A stretch of DNA of 64,000 nt from Clostridium aciditolerans (GTDB lineage: Bacteria; Bacillota; Clostridia; Clostridiales; Clostridiaceae): contig NZ_JAEEGB010000006.1 of NCBI RefSeq assembly GCF_016316925.1, positions 62,001 to 126,000 of the forward strand. Direction: 5' to 3'. Shown one piece after another: positions 7,930-17,355 of the stretch (the first letter of the stretch is position 1; each line of letters begins with the position of its first letter). Made by a program: the position numbers and the translations under genes. Below the pieces are notes generated by a model, which was not told the DNA's origin, did not search any database, and saw only the letters and a list, made by a program, of their open reading frames with translations.

Positions 7930-9207
7930 TTATTCTCTTCCTCCATCTAAATAGTTCATCTTGTAAAGCAGCCATAAGAACGGTTCATCTACTCTTAAAG
8001 GATTTATATTGGTGCTGCTATCTATCTGAAGATTTTGAGGATTACAACCTAGCGATGATACTGCAAAATATCCCGTAACTCCGAAGTAAGTATCCATGGC
8101 CCCTTTAAAAGGACTATCTACTTTTCCCAAAAACTTCCTAACCTCTCCATCGATGTTTTCATACTCGTTTAAATTAAAGAATTTTTCGTGTTCATAATTT
8201 CTAAATATATTGCTGTTTTTAATTATATATTCTTCATCATTTAAACTCTTCAGCATGTCACTCTTAGTGACTACTACTGCTGTAGGTATGCTAGTTTTTT
8301 CATGAGATTGTTTAGAGATAAAATTTTCAAATAAATATACAATTATATCTTTTGGTTCTTGGTATTTCTCAGTAAAATCACCCTTCAATTCTCTATTAGT
8401 AAGATTTATCTTTTTCCTTAGCGCTCTCATCTGAAGTGGATCAACAAGAAATATTATTCCATCAGAATTTTTAATATGCTCTCCATGCTTATCTATGTAT
8501 CCTTTATCAGTCATTCCTTCCCCAGGAATATCATAAAAAATTAAAGTAATCGGTGGTATTTTATCATTCTTAAATTTTAAGTTTTCAATCAATGGCTCTA
8601 CATGTTGTTTAGGTGTTGGATCTAGCATTATATTTTTATCAAAAATTCTTTCCTGATTTTCTCTTATCTCATCATTATAAGCGGAACTGCCTGCAATAAG
8701 GGATGCATCTATCCTTTCACCGGTATACTTTTCAAGCACATATAAAAGTGTTGTCATATATACTGATTTACCCACTTGTGATGCCCCTACAACTGAAATG
8801 ATCTTTGATGGACCTCTACCTGAGGTCACAGGAAGTTCATTATGACAATAAGGGCATAATCTCTCACTGGTATTGATATCATATTTATCTCTAATTTCTA
8901 TAAGCACTCCATCTACCCTAATTTTGCTGCTTTCAGGTAGACCTTCTGGTTTAACTATAGGGTTTATTTCTCCAAGAATCCCCTTACCTATTTTCCTATT
9001 ATAATGATTAAGCAGCTCGTCTATTGTCTTTTCATATTCAGGGTCTCCTTTTTCTGAGTGTGAGGCTCTGAATACCACCTGATCCGTTTTAAACTTCTTG
9101 AAACAAAAAGGACATTTTATCATAAAGGGTCCTTTTTCATAAGTTGCTTTTTTATAATCGTTGTTTTGTTTTCTATTGTTACTACGAAAAAAATCCAAAA
9201 GCCCCAT
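7930..9207 (-). CDS. Zinc-ribbon GTPase, DO-GTPase2 type (second triplet)
   Basis: The 425-residue protein has a split zinc ribbon (CPFCFKKF near residue 31 and CPYCHNEL near 117) in front of a GTPase core. Walker A/G1 is GASQVGKS (near 139), G3 is YDIPGEG (near 222) and G4 is TKSD (near 315). The end carries a conserved tail, SLGCNP then VDEPFLWLLY, shared with the paralogue at 23336-24514 (ALGCNP then IEDPFLWLLY) and in weaker form with the one at 19158-20624. No membrane helix is seen, so it is cytoplasmic. It lies between the 215-residue beta protein and the short GAP1 gene. Nucleotide specificity is inferred from the G4 motif. Confidence 0.88.
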   Translation of the reverse strand: MGLLDFFRSNNRKQNNDYKKATYEKGPFMIKCPFCFKKFKTDQVVFRASHSEKGDPEYEKTIDELLNHYNRKIGKGILGEINPIVKPEGLPESSKIRVDGVLIEIRDKYDINTSERLCPYCHNELPVTSGRGPSKIISVVGASQVGKSVYMTTLLYVLEKYTGERIDASLIAGSSAYNDEIRENQERIFDKNIMLDPTPKQHVEPLIENLKFKNDKIPPITLIFYDIPGEGMTDKGYIDKHGEHIKNSDGIIFLVDPLQMRALRKKINLTNRELKGDFTEKYQEPKDIIVYLFENFISKQSHEKTSIPTAVVVTKSDMLKSLNDEEYIIKNSNIFRNYEHEKFFNLNEYENIDGEVRKFLGKVDSPFKGAMDTYFGVTGYFAVSSLGCNPQNLQIDSSTNINPLRVDEPFLWLLYKMNYLDGGRE

Positions 9208-9260
9208 ATACTAATACCCCTTCCATATATAAGTACGTAACTAATCACTTGTTTTTGTAG

Positions 9261-9908
9261 TTACTTTTGCTTTAATTTATATATATTACCATACTTTTTT
9301 ATATCTTTTATAAAAATTTTTACATATTCATTTTTATCTACTATTATTTCTGGCATAATGCTTCGGCCTGCATTAATATTGTTAATAAAGTCAAAGCATA
9401 TCCCATCATCTTTATTGATGGGATATGAATCATATTTTTTTACATAGCATAATGCATCTTTTGGTAAAGCTACTTCTGAATCTATTATAATTTCTAGAGA
9501 CTTTTCTTTTGAAAAAAAGCTCTTAATGGATTTTATCTCTTTAATCTCGTAGAGAATTTCCGGCTTTCCTGTACTTATCATTAGTTCATTTTTACCATTA
9601 CCTTGCTTTATGAGCAAAATCTCTCCATCACTTTCAACTGCTGGAAACACCCAATATTTATATTGATTAATTTCTTTAATGGCTTCACAATATCCATTAA
9701 ACTCCTTATACTCTTCTCTGGTATATAACTTCACATTGTTTTCATTTATATTATCTAATGAAAAATCATCCAAAAAATTTGTTTTTAGTATATATACTAT
9801 GTCTATATTTTTAGGCCATTTCCACCTTATATTAAACTTTTCCTTATCAAGTTCATAATCCATACCATATATCTCATAACTTGTATCGGGAACCTCAACT
9901 ATTTTCAT
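9261..9908 (-). CDS. Beta-rich protein of the GTPase locus, short paralogue
   Basis: I do not recognise a named family. The 215-residue protein lacks a signal peptide and is predicted mostly beta. It opens with FNIRWKWPKNI, continues with a Y-K-Y-W-V segment, and has PEILYEIKEIKSIKSFF near residue 125 followed by a lysine/aspartate-rich beta region. The 342-residue protein at 24549-25577 matches along its C-terminal half: LSLEWGWPEGI, YYFCIYISVD and SEILYEIRHKKS in the same order. Two tandem fibronectin-like or similar sandwich domains would fit. It sits directly before a GTPase gene, as its paralogue does, which suggests an adaptor for that GTPase (inference). Confidence 0.75.
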   Translation of the reverse strand: MKIVEVPDTSYEIYGMDYELDKEKFNIRWKWPKNIDIVYILKTNFLDDFSLDNINENNVKLYTREEYKEFNGYCEAIKEINQYKYWVFPAVESDGEILLIKQGNGKNELMISTGKPEILYEIKEIKSIKSFFSKEKSLEIIIDSEVALPKDALCYVKKYDSYPINKDDGICFDFINNINAGRSIMPEIIVDKNEYVKIFIKDIKKYGNIYKLKQK

Positions 9909-9947
9909 TGTAACACCGTCCTTTAATATAGCAGAAATTATAAATCA

Positions 9948-11210
9948 CTATTTGAAGCTGTTAAAATTGTTGTTGCCGCTGAAATTAATATCTTTTTCTT
10001 TATCCATATAAGTAGTTTTTGAATAATCTTTTACATCTATATTTATAGGAATAAGAGTAAAAACTAATGCCATAATTATATCCGCTAAAGCTCTATATAG
10101 TATCCCAATCCATGGAAGATATAAAAATCCTAGCTCTATAATCAACCCTGCTACGATTCCTGAGATGGCACCACCTAATAAAAAGCCCTTTAATAGATTT
10201 TTATTATCAAATACAAGACTCACACTTACAGCAATTAAACATCCTAGTAACGAAATTAATATTACTCTTAGCATTATATATAAAATTGAAGATTCATAAA
10301 CTCCATTTCTTTTATCCATGAGTAATCGCTGCTGCCTATCTTTGTATATTTTGTTAAATATGCCTTTTAAGTCCTTTGCTTCTTTCACGCCATAGTAGTT
10401 TCCATTACTTTCTCTTGATATTTTCTTAAGCATATAATAATTATTTCCATCAGCCATTCCAACAGTGTATATAGGTATTCCAGTACTTTTAAATGGCTTC
10501 ATAATTTCATTAAAATTGTTGTCCAAATTATATGTGTCACCGCCATCTGATAATAAAATTATCATTGCATTCCTATCAGGTTTTTCTGTTAACTTTATTT
10601 CATCATAGGCTTTTTGCAAGGCATCTCCCATATTTGTATTTCCTTTTGGATTTTCATGTAATTTTAATTTTTCCTTTATATCCTTTTTCATCTTATCAGT
10701 AACTTCAGTCATAGGTAATATCTGTTCTGAAGTATCATCAAATCTATAAAAAGAGACTCTATTTTCTTCATTCATGCTATTTAATAAATCTAAAGCCGCT
10801 GAAAACCTTTCGTTATTCGGATCTGTTTTACTCATACTTCCAGATGTGTCTATAACAAATACAACATCATTGATTTTTCTTATTTTCCCGGTGCCAGCTT
10901 CATATAAAAATTGAAAGAGTGCTCCAAATATAAAAAGTAGAACTAAAGTACATGGAATTAGAAATTTGAACGAAGTTTTTAAATAATTGTTTTTCCAACT
11001 AAAACCATTGAGCCTTGGATTTATCATTTCTGCTATAAGACACATTAGTCCTATACATAAGGCCAATATTCCAAAATACAGTCCCATTAAAAGGCTGTGG
11101 GGTAATGTGTATCTATATAGATTTATCAAAACTTCACCAATAATAAATCCTATACAGCCTCCAATTAAACTCATTACTGTCATAGTTAAATTTATTCTTT
11201 TTTCTTTCAA
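9948..11210 (-). CDS. Membrane protein with vWA domain, six helices
   Basis: The start is taken at a TTG preceded by GGAGGGG at 6 bases; the longer frame begins inside that ribosome site. The 420-residue protein has three N-terminal helices (about 12-32, 40-66, 83-103), a vWA domain (about 115-300) and three C-terminal helices (about 307-385). The MIDAS motif DTSGS is intact near residue 123, with the conserved T (NTNMGDAL) and D (LLSDGGD) also present, so metal-dependent ligand binding is expected. Positive charges in the first cytoplasmic loop place the vWA domain outside the cell. It is the second vWA gene of the locus and starts the second half of the unit, after a palindromic repeat. Confidence 0.87.
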   Translation of the reverse strand: MKEKRINLTMTVMSLIGGCIGFIIGEVLINLYRYTLPHSLLMGLYFGILALCIGLMCLIAEMINPRLNGFSWKNNYLKTSFKFLIPCTLVLLFIFGALFQFLYEAGTGKIRKINDVVFVIDTSGSMSKTDPNNERFSAALDLLNSMNEENRVSFYRFDDTSEQILPMTEVTDKMKKDIKEKLKLHENPKGNTNMGDALQKAYDEIKLTEKPDRNAMIILLSDGGDTYNLDNNFNEIMKPFKSTGIPIYTVGMADGNNYYMLKKISRESNGNYYGVKEAKDLKGIFNKIYKDRQQRLLMDKRNGVYESSILYIMLRVILISLLGCLIAVSVSLVFDNKNLLKGFLLGGAISGIVAGLIIELGFLYLPWIGILYRALADIIMALVFTLIPINIDVKDYSKTTYMDKEKDINFSGNNNFNSFK

Positions 11211-11268
11211 GCAGTACCCCTCCAATACACCTCTAAATTTTTTTTAAATTATAGAGAAAATAACTAGA

Positions 11269-11494
11269 AAGTTAACTTATACAGAGGGATATGTTTCTAA
11301 AGCTGAAGTAGATTTAAAAACTTTGTGCCGGTCTTAGCGAAGGGTTTTAAGAGAACCTTAGAACTTTAGAGTTGTTTGAGCAGAGCGAGTTCTCGAAAGT
11401 TCTTAGGTTGTCTTGAAACACAAGCTTTAGACTGGCTAAAAGTTTGTAACGTGCTGAAGTTTTGAAACATATCCCGGCGTATAAGTTATCTTTC
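11269..11494. repeat. Long imperfect palindrome, probable dispersed MITE-like repeat
   Basis: The two ends mirror each other: AACTTATAC then GGGATATGTTTC at 11275-11297 against GAAACATATCCC then GTATAAGTT at 11464-11488. Inner segments also pair: GCCGGTCT near 11328 with AGACTGGC near 11430, and GAACCTTAGAACTTT near 11353 with AAAGTTCTTAGGTTG near 11396. Nearly the whole 226 bases can fold into one interrupted stem. It carries no reading frame and fills the only large gap (about 300 bases) inside the 12-gene unit. It resembles palindromic repeats I associate with clostridial intergenic regions, though I cannot count copies from one window. It could attenuate or process the operon transcript. 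Confidence 0.75.
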
Positions 11495-11512
11495 GGCCTT
11501 TGAGCCCTATAA

Positions 11513-13858
11513 TCAAGTTATTTTAGGCAATTTTTCTATAGCTATTCCATGCATCATATACCCATTCTCTATGCAATAGTTATAGAAGTCAATTGCATTT
11601 CTTACATATATAATGTCCTTTACTCCAAATCCACCCATTAGATTTAATTTTTCAATACCGCTGCTCCTTCTTTCATGTATATATCCTATCTTGTAATTTC
11701 TTGTTTTTCTATCAAAATCAAAAGCGTATTTTATAAAATCACTGCTATAATCCCCAAAAAAGTATTTTTCCTGATATCTCTTTACATCATAATTCATTAA
11801 ATAACATTTGAGTTCAGAATTACTATCAAGAATATTATAAAGCTTACGATAAAGCTCTTCCTTTGAAAGTACTTTACTACCCAAGTCCTCTACATTAACA
11901 TTTGCTCTTTCATTAAATTCTTCTTCGAAGGATTTATTAAACTCCTGTTCTGTTAAAATATATCTATTGCAGAAATATATTATTTTACGTAGCAATTCTT
12001 CTTGCCCTTTTTTTAAATCCTGAGATAGACTCCCAATATATTTATCGCCAAGGTAAAAAGCTTTTCCGTAATTTTTCTCAAGTTTGTCTATAATATTATT
12101 TATTACATTCCTGTAATAGATCTTCACATTTTGTGCCATATATTCCTCTTGAAGATTTATCATATCATCTTCATACTTTTTAATTCCTTCACCGATAAAG
12201 TTAAGTTGATTTATTTCTTCATAAATCTCATCATGAATTTTTAATAAGATTTCCTCATACTTTTCCATAATTTTTTCACAAATGCTTAGTTTTAAGAGCT
12301 CAAGTCTTTTACCATATATATCTAAAAATATTTTTTTTCTTACTTCTTGTATATTTCCGCCTTTACTGAAAAGTTTCTTAAAACTAAATCCTTCAATAAA
12401 CCTTGACTCATATATACTCTCAATTTCGTTCTTTATATTTTCAATATGTCTATTAACTAAATTTCTGCTATCTCTTATGTATTTTATACCTTCACCCTCA
12501 TCAGAGGTCCATTTCCAAGCACAATATAGTCCTAATTTAGGATTATTGAGTATATTATCATTTAGTAAAGTTCTTATTTCTTTCTCCAAATTTATATTTT
12601 CAATATTTTTTTCCGCAACATTTTTAAAGTTTAGGCAAAAAAAGTTCTCACATCTATCTTCATATAAACCTTCCTCCACCTGTCTTAAGGTCAGCTTTGA
12701 AAGCCTTTTTTCTATATTAGAAGCGTTTGACATCATAATTCCATTCATATCCATTACAGTTATATTATTTGGCACAATAGGTTTTACCCTTGATGCAATG
12801 CTGTTCTCATCTGTCTTTAAAGCTTTAGCTATAAATTCTCTATCTCTTTTTGACAACTCATCTAGTTGTTTTAGAATTCTTTCATAAAAAACTCTTACTA
12901 CTGTTACAGCAATAGCTCCATTTGGCCTTTTCACCTTTGAAAGTCCTGCTGTAATGTATCTATTTATAGACTTATCAATATTTATATTTGCCTTAAACCT
13001 ACTGTTATCATAGTGCTGATTTTCCGTATCTAAATAAGTTTCTATACTAACATTCCTGTTCTTTAAAAGATTAATATAGGATATTATTTCATAATTATCT
13101 TTCATTGATGCAGCAGGTATTGTTCCTCTTTCACTTTTCTCCTCTAGTAAATATGTCATGTAAAATATAGGGCCTTGCCAGGTTATTGGAAGTTCTCGTT
13201 CTTCTCCATAAACAGCTATTTTTTCATCAAATATAAAGTCATTTTTTTGTATATATTCTACCTCTCTAAAAAAGCTTACTGAAGCTGCCTTGGAAAAAAA
13301 CTCATCTTCTATATTCTTTTCTTTTATTAAAACATAAAGATCAGCGGTACTAAGCTTAAAAACTTCTAGCATTCTTTTTCTAATAAGTAAAGTTACTTCT
13401 GGAAGTATTATATTTAAAGGATCATCTGCCATAGTAACTACAGAAATATTTATTCCATCAAAGGAATTAAACAAATTGCCATAAGATAGTATTTTATCTC
13501 TTACCATTGTTATTTTGCTATTCAAGTCTTGCAAAAATTTTTTATCGTTATAAAACTTATCTCTTACACTCTTTCTCAAATGCTTTTTATCAGATAAGTT
13601 ACAACTAAACTGGAAATTAAAAGAGTTATCTTTATCTTCATTAATATCTGTAAATATATTAATGAATGCTATTCCCCGTCCATTATCCCATCTTTCCTGG
13701 ATAGTACTGCTAATATATTCAGAAGCCTCTCTAGTGCTGTTTCCTATAAACACAAAAAGTATGGGATTATTTGCACTTCTTTGAGAGTCATCATTGTAAA
13801 TTTTTCTATCTATTTTCAAATCATACTCTTCTGCAAAACTCTTTAATATATTTTCCAT
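11513..13858 (-). CDS. Unrecognised 781-residue partner of the tubulin-like protein
   Basis: No named family is recognised. There is no signal peptide or membrane helix. The N-terminal third looks like an alpha/beta fold: NPILFVFIGNSTREASEYI near residue 31, then a hydrophobic strand GIAFINIFTD near 60, and ISVVTMADDPLNII near 138. The middle and C-terminal parts (about 330-690) are long, charged and helical with coiled-coil character. The opening recalls NPVLIIGLGGTGIDAM of the tubulin-like protein encoded just upstream, and MADDPLNIILPE falls where that protein has its GGTGGG loop, but the glycines are missing. A degenerate, non-nucleotide-binding tubulin-like partner is possible (inference). 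AGGAGG-like site (CGGAGGA) lies 8 bases before the ATG. Confidence 0.7.
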   Translation of the reverse strand: MENILKSFAEEYDLKIDRKIYNDDSQRSANNPILFVFIGNSTREASEYISSTIQERWDNGRGIAFINIFTDINEDKDNSFNFQFSCNLSDKKHLRKSVRDKFYNDKKFLQDLNSKITMVRDKILSYGNLFNSFDGINISVVTMADDPLNIILPEVTLLIRKRMLEVFKLSTADLYVLIKEKNIEDEFFSKAASVSFFREVEYIQKNDFIFDEKIAVYGEERELPITWQGPIFYMTYLLEEKSERGTIPAASMKDNYEIISYINLLKNRNVSIETYLDTENQHYDNSRFKANINIDKSINRYITAGLSKVKRPNGAIAVTVVRVFYERILKQLDELSKRDREFIAKALKTDENSIASRVKPIVPNNITVMDMNGIMMSNASNIEKRLSKLTLRQVEEGLYEDRCENFFCLNFKNVAEKNIENINLEKEIRTLLNDNILNNPKLGLYCAWKWTSDEGEGIKYIRDSRNLVNRHIENIKNEIESIYESRFIEGFSFKKLFSKGGNIQEVRKKIFLDIYGKRLELLKLSICEKIMEKYEEILLKIHDEIYEEINQLNFIGEGIKKYEDDMINLQEEYMAQNVKIYYRNVINNIIDKLEKNYGKAFYLGDKYIGSLSQDLKKGQEELLRKIIYFCNRYILTEQEFNKSFEEEFNERANVNVEDLGSKVLSKEELYRKLYNILDSNSELKCYLMNYDVKRYQEKYFFGDYSSDFIKYAFDFDRKTRNYKIGYIHERRSSGIEKLNLMGGFGVKDIIYVRNAIDFYNYCIENGYMMHGIAIEKLPKIT

Positions 13859-13888
13859 AAAAATTCCTCCGAAATATACATTAAGGAA

Positions 13889-13917
13889 CTGGAAGGCAAG
13901 GTTTAAACCTTACCTTC
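13889..13917 (-). other. Palindromic hairpin between tubulin-like and 781-residue genes
   Basis: GAAGGTAAGGTTTAAACCTTGCCTTC is self-complementary apart from one G-T pair, and lies in the 66-base gap between the two genes. No T-run follows on the minus strand, so it is more likely an RNA processing or stability element than a terminator. Confidence 0.55.
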
Positions 13918-13924
13918 AAAGCTA

Positions 13925-16900
13925 TTATTCTAACTGTTTTCTTACCTCCTGTATCCTTGAAAGTATTTCACTATAGAAGGCAAAAAGCTCGTCTCCGTTT
14001 ATCAATTGATATTTTCTAGTATCTAGTTCCTCTACAATCTCTTTAATGTTTTCTAGTAATGCATTTACATTTAAAATAAGAGTTTCCGCTCCATCCTCCA
14101 TTGAAAGTTGCTCAAGCTTTTTATCAGAAGTCTTGTCCACGATCATTCTTTCTCTTTCTTCAAGAGCAACATATTTTCGGAATATAGCCTCATGTTGGTA
14201 TTCCTTTTGTTTTAAAGCATTTATAAAAGGTTCAATATTTACCTTGCTGTCTTCTCCACCATTATAAACATAAAACAATCCTTTTTTTACTATAGTGTCT
14301 GTATATAGTGCTCTTAAGAAGTTATCCAAGTCTAGTTCCGCTTTACTCATATCTTTTATTATATTTTCAAGTTCATCTTTTTTAGCAGTAATTTTTTCAT
14401 ATTTTTCAACTTCCGCTCTTACTAACTTAATAAGTTCTGGTGTTCTTATTAAATTATTTTTTGCCTTTTCCTCATTACTACTTTCAAAAATATAATATTT
14501 CTGCATATCATGATTTTCCACAGGAGTAAGACCTTCTTTTAAAAGCTTCTTAATATCTGCTATAGCTCTTTTTATCTCTCCTACATTTAGAATATCACTT
14601 TCTAGATTAATTGAATAATCTTTCATAAATTCATCAATGTCAAAATACTCAGTAACATTGCATTTATATTTTTCATTGCTACCTTTTTCGGTGTTTACAA
14701 TACATCCAAATTCTATAGCTCTATCAAATAAGCTTCTTACCTCAGCATTATAGCTCTTTAATCTCTTATTTACATAGGTTGTACCCCATGATTGCTCTGG
14801 AACTGGAGAAGGAAGATATACCCAGTTTTTATCCCCATTTTGATATAGGTGTCTTCCTATACCATCATGTTCAAATAATGTATTTTCATATATTTCTTCA
14901 TAGTGCTTTATTGGAGTATAAGAATATAAAGGCACTCCATTTTTTGTATTTAACCAGAATATTCTATTAGTTACCATACTCTCTTTTATATTCAAAGAAT
15001 TACCTGTATTGGAATTTTTCTTATATTCTGTAATTCCTTCAAGGATTTTTTTAGCATTTCTTGGAACAGAAACCATACTCCAAGATGGAAAATTTATTGC
15101 CTCCATATTGTTTAAATGGAAGATTGGAACTGCATCTTTATCAAGTCTAGGAGCAATTTGATTTTTAACTATGTTGATAATTGACTCATCTTTTCCATAC
15201 TGTAGAGTCAAAAATTCTTCCATTGATTGAGTTATTACTCCTCCATATTCTTCAGATACAAAATCAGATATTGACCCTACAATATCAATACGAACCTCAT
15301 CTAACCATTTTTGAGACTCCTCTAAAAGCTTATTAGAAAATCTTCTTACTAATTCATCAGCAGTCTCTTTATTTACTATATTTTCAATATAATCTTTTAA
15401 ATCTGGTACACTTACTACTGTCCAAGAATAGCTTCTTCCTAGTGCTCCTTCTATTTCTTCTCCCTTTGCAAGTATATCCCCGTCTTCTTTAAATATTTTG
15501 TTTAACTCGTTAAGTATTTCAGTATAGACTCTATAAATTTTGTTATTTAGATCACTTAAATCACTAATTACTTTGCTATAGAACTCTATCATTCTCATGA
15601 TTCTTTCTTCTTCAGACCTTAGTATATACTCTTCACTTTTCGCTTCTATATAGTCATTCTTCTTGCTTTCCTTAGTAAATAAAATTGCTTTTTTTGCTTC
15701 GATAAACTTATCCTCAGCTAACTCTCTCTCAAATTTTATTTCCCTGGAAATATTTGAAAGTCTTTCTTGTAGTGAAGTTATTTCTGCTTCTATCGTCTTT
15801 ACAATACAAAAACTGCTTGAAAATAATAATCTTGATGCATAAAATGGTCCCTTCTTAGCGTCTTTAAAAATTCCATCTACTATTTCTCTTACATTTTTTT
15901 GAACTTCACCTGGATACTGAGTTTTTACTTTATTATACTCATTTGTGCAGTCCCTTAAATATTCCTTCATGTCGTCATCAATGTCTACTGATTGCTTTTT
16001 TATTACATTATCATAGCTATATTTTTCTCTATTTTTATAGCCAGTTAGAGGTTTTCTGCTCTGAAGTTGCTCCTCGAATCTTTCAATTACTGCATCTTCA
16101 TCCAACTTCAGTTGTCTTATTACTGCATCTACCTCCTGCTCTGTTGGTACATTATCAAACATATATTGCATTTTCTCAAAAAGTTTATAAGCAAGATATG
16201 TGGTTATTTCTTCAAGGGGCAGCACTGCAGAAGATGCGCCTATCATTGTATACTTATAATTTGACATATAAGGTTTTGCCATGTTGTCAGTATTTTGCTT
16301 TAAATTACTAATATAGTCCTGTATTGCAAACTCTCCTCCTGACTCCCTTACCTCATTAGACATAAAGTTTACTATATTCTCTGCCGTAACATTCATACAA
16401 TAATCATAGGCGTTACTCATAGGTCTGCCATCAATATTAGTTGCAGAAATCAAGTGACATAAATTAAATGGAGGCATTGGTGAGTCAACAGTAAGTCTAT
16501 TTCTATACTTTTGTTTAAACCTTTCATGTCTATCTCCTATTCCCATAAGGTAGTCCAATTCTTTAAGAGCTGCAAATCCATTTTTTATAATATAAGATTG
16601 AGAAGACTGATTGTCAGCTGCCTTTGATAAATTAACATCTGGTGTAAATAAATATCCCATAATATTAACTCTATCATTGCCCTTAGCACCATTTATGCTA
16701 TGCATAATTCCTCTTACTATGTAGGCAATGTCAATAAAAGTTCCTCCACCAGTTCCTCCTGAAAGTCCTGAAAGAATAAATACATGAAGCGGTTGGTCAG
16801 TATCTTCTTGAAGAAGTCTTATCTTCTTTTCTATACAATCAACTATTTCATTAATTTTAGTAAATAAAAGCAATCTTCCTATCTGTCTGACTCCACCAGC

Positions 16901-17332
16901 ACCATCAGCACCACTTTCCGAGGACAGTTCTGGTGCCAGCCATTCTTTAATACAATCATCTAGTATTGCTCTATCATTTAGGATAGACCTTATCTCTGCA
17001 TTTGATAACATTACAAGCTCACTTTGAGGGTCAAGACCTACTCCACCTGTAGCAGGATATCTTTTTGTTTTTTCCTTTTGATTTGTTTCAAAGCCTAAAA
17101 ATTCTACTTTTCTAGGCTTATCCTTTCTTGTATTTGAAATAATGTCTTCTTCCAAAATAAATCTTTTGCTGATCTGGTATTTTAATCTTAGCATAGCATC
17201 TATACCAGTTCCTCCAAGTCCTATTATAAGTACTGGATTTTCTATTGTTTCAATACGTATTTTATCACTTATAATTCCTCCACCCTTGCTTACATCAAGG
17301 TCTTGGAGATGCTCTCTAACTCTAGTGTTCAT
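13925..17332 (-). CDS. Tubulin/FtsZ-like GTPase, Tubulin_2-type, 1135 residues
   Basis: The N-terminal domain is tubulin-like: the first glycine loop NPVLIIGLGGTGIDAM near residue 32 and the signature loop LSGLSGGTGGGTFID near 190, equivalent to GGGTGTG of tubulin/FtsZ. At 1135 residues it is about three times the length of FtsZ. After the GTPase domain come long charged helical stretches (about 480-640 with strong coiled-coil character) and a C-terminal region with further helices. It has no signal or membrane helix. TGGAGG lies before the ATG. Large tubulin-like proteins of this type occur in bacteria beside vWA and GTPase genes; polymerisation or scaffolding is the expected role but unproven. 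It is the centre of the 12-gene unit. Confidence 0.88.
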   Translation of the reverse strand: MNTRVREHLQDLDVSKGGGIISDKIRIETIENPVLIIGLGGTGIDAMLRLKYQISKRFILEEDIISNTRKDKPRKVEFLGFETNQKEKTKRYPATGGVGLDPQSELVMLSNAEIRSILNDRAILDDCIKEWLAPELSSESGADGAGGVRQIGRLLLFTKINEIVDCIEKKIRLLQEDTDQPLHVFILSGLSGGTGGGTFIDIAYIVRGIMHSINGAKGNDRVNIMGYLFTPDVNLSKAADNQSSQSYIIKNGFAALKELDYLMGIGDRHERFKQKYRNRLTVDSPMPPFNLCHLISATNIDGRPMSNAYDYCMNVTAENIVNFMSNEVRESGGEFAIQDYISNLKQNTDNMAKPYMSNYKYTMIGASSAVLPLEEITTYLAYKLFEKMQYMFDNVPTEQEVDAVIRQLKLDEDAVIERFEEQLQSRKPLTGYKNREKYSYDNVIKKQSVDIDDDMKEYLRDCTNEYNKVKTQYPGEVQKNVREIVDGIFKDAKKGPFYASRLLFSSSFCIVKTIEAEITSLQERLSNISREIKFERELAEDKFIEAKKAILFTKESKKNDYIEAKSEEYILRSEEERIMRMIEFYSKVISDLSDLNNKIYRVYTEILNELNKIFKEDGDILAKGEEIEGALGRSYSWTVVSVPDLKDYIENIVNKETADELVRRFSNKLLEESQKWLDEVRIDIVGSISDFVSEEYGGVITQSMEEFLTLQYGKDESIINIVKNQIAPRLDKDAVPIFHLNNMEAINFPSWSMVSVPRNAKKILEGITEYKKNSNTGNSLNIKESMVTNRIFWLNTKNGVPLYSYTPIKHYEEIYENTLFEHDGIGRHLYQNGDKNWVYLPSPVPEQSWGTTYVNKRLKSYNAEVRSLFDRAIEFGCIVNTEKGSNEKYKCNVTEYFDIDEFMKDYSINLESDILNVGEIKRAIADIKKLLKEGLTPVENHDMQKYYIFESSNEEKAKNNLIRTPELIKLVRAEVEKYEKITAKKDELENIIKDMSKAELDLDNFLRALYTDTIVKKGLFYVYNGGEDSKVNIEPFINALKQKEYQHEAIFRKYVALEERERMIVDKTSDKKLEQLSMEDGAETLILNVNALLENIKEIVEELDTRKYQLINGDELFAFYSEILSRIQEVRKQLE

Positions 17333-17355
17333 ATTAATTCCTCCATTTTATCATC

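Noticed and set aside
15943-16311. Frame of 122 codons on the + strand inside the tubulin-like gene
   Set aside because: It is antisense to a strongly supported gene and its composition is that of a shadow frame.
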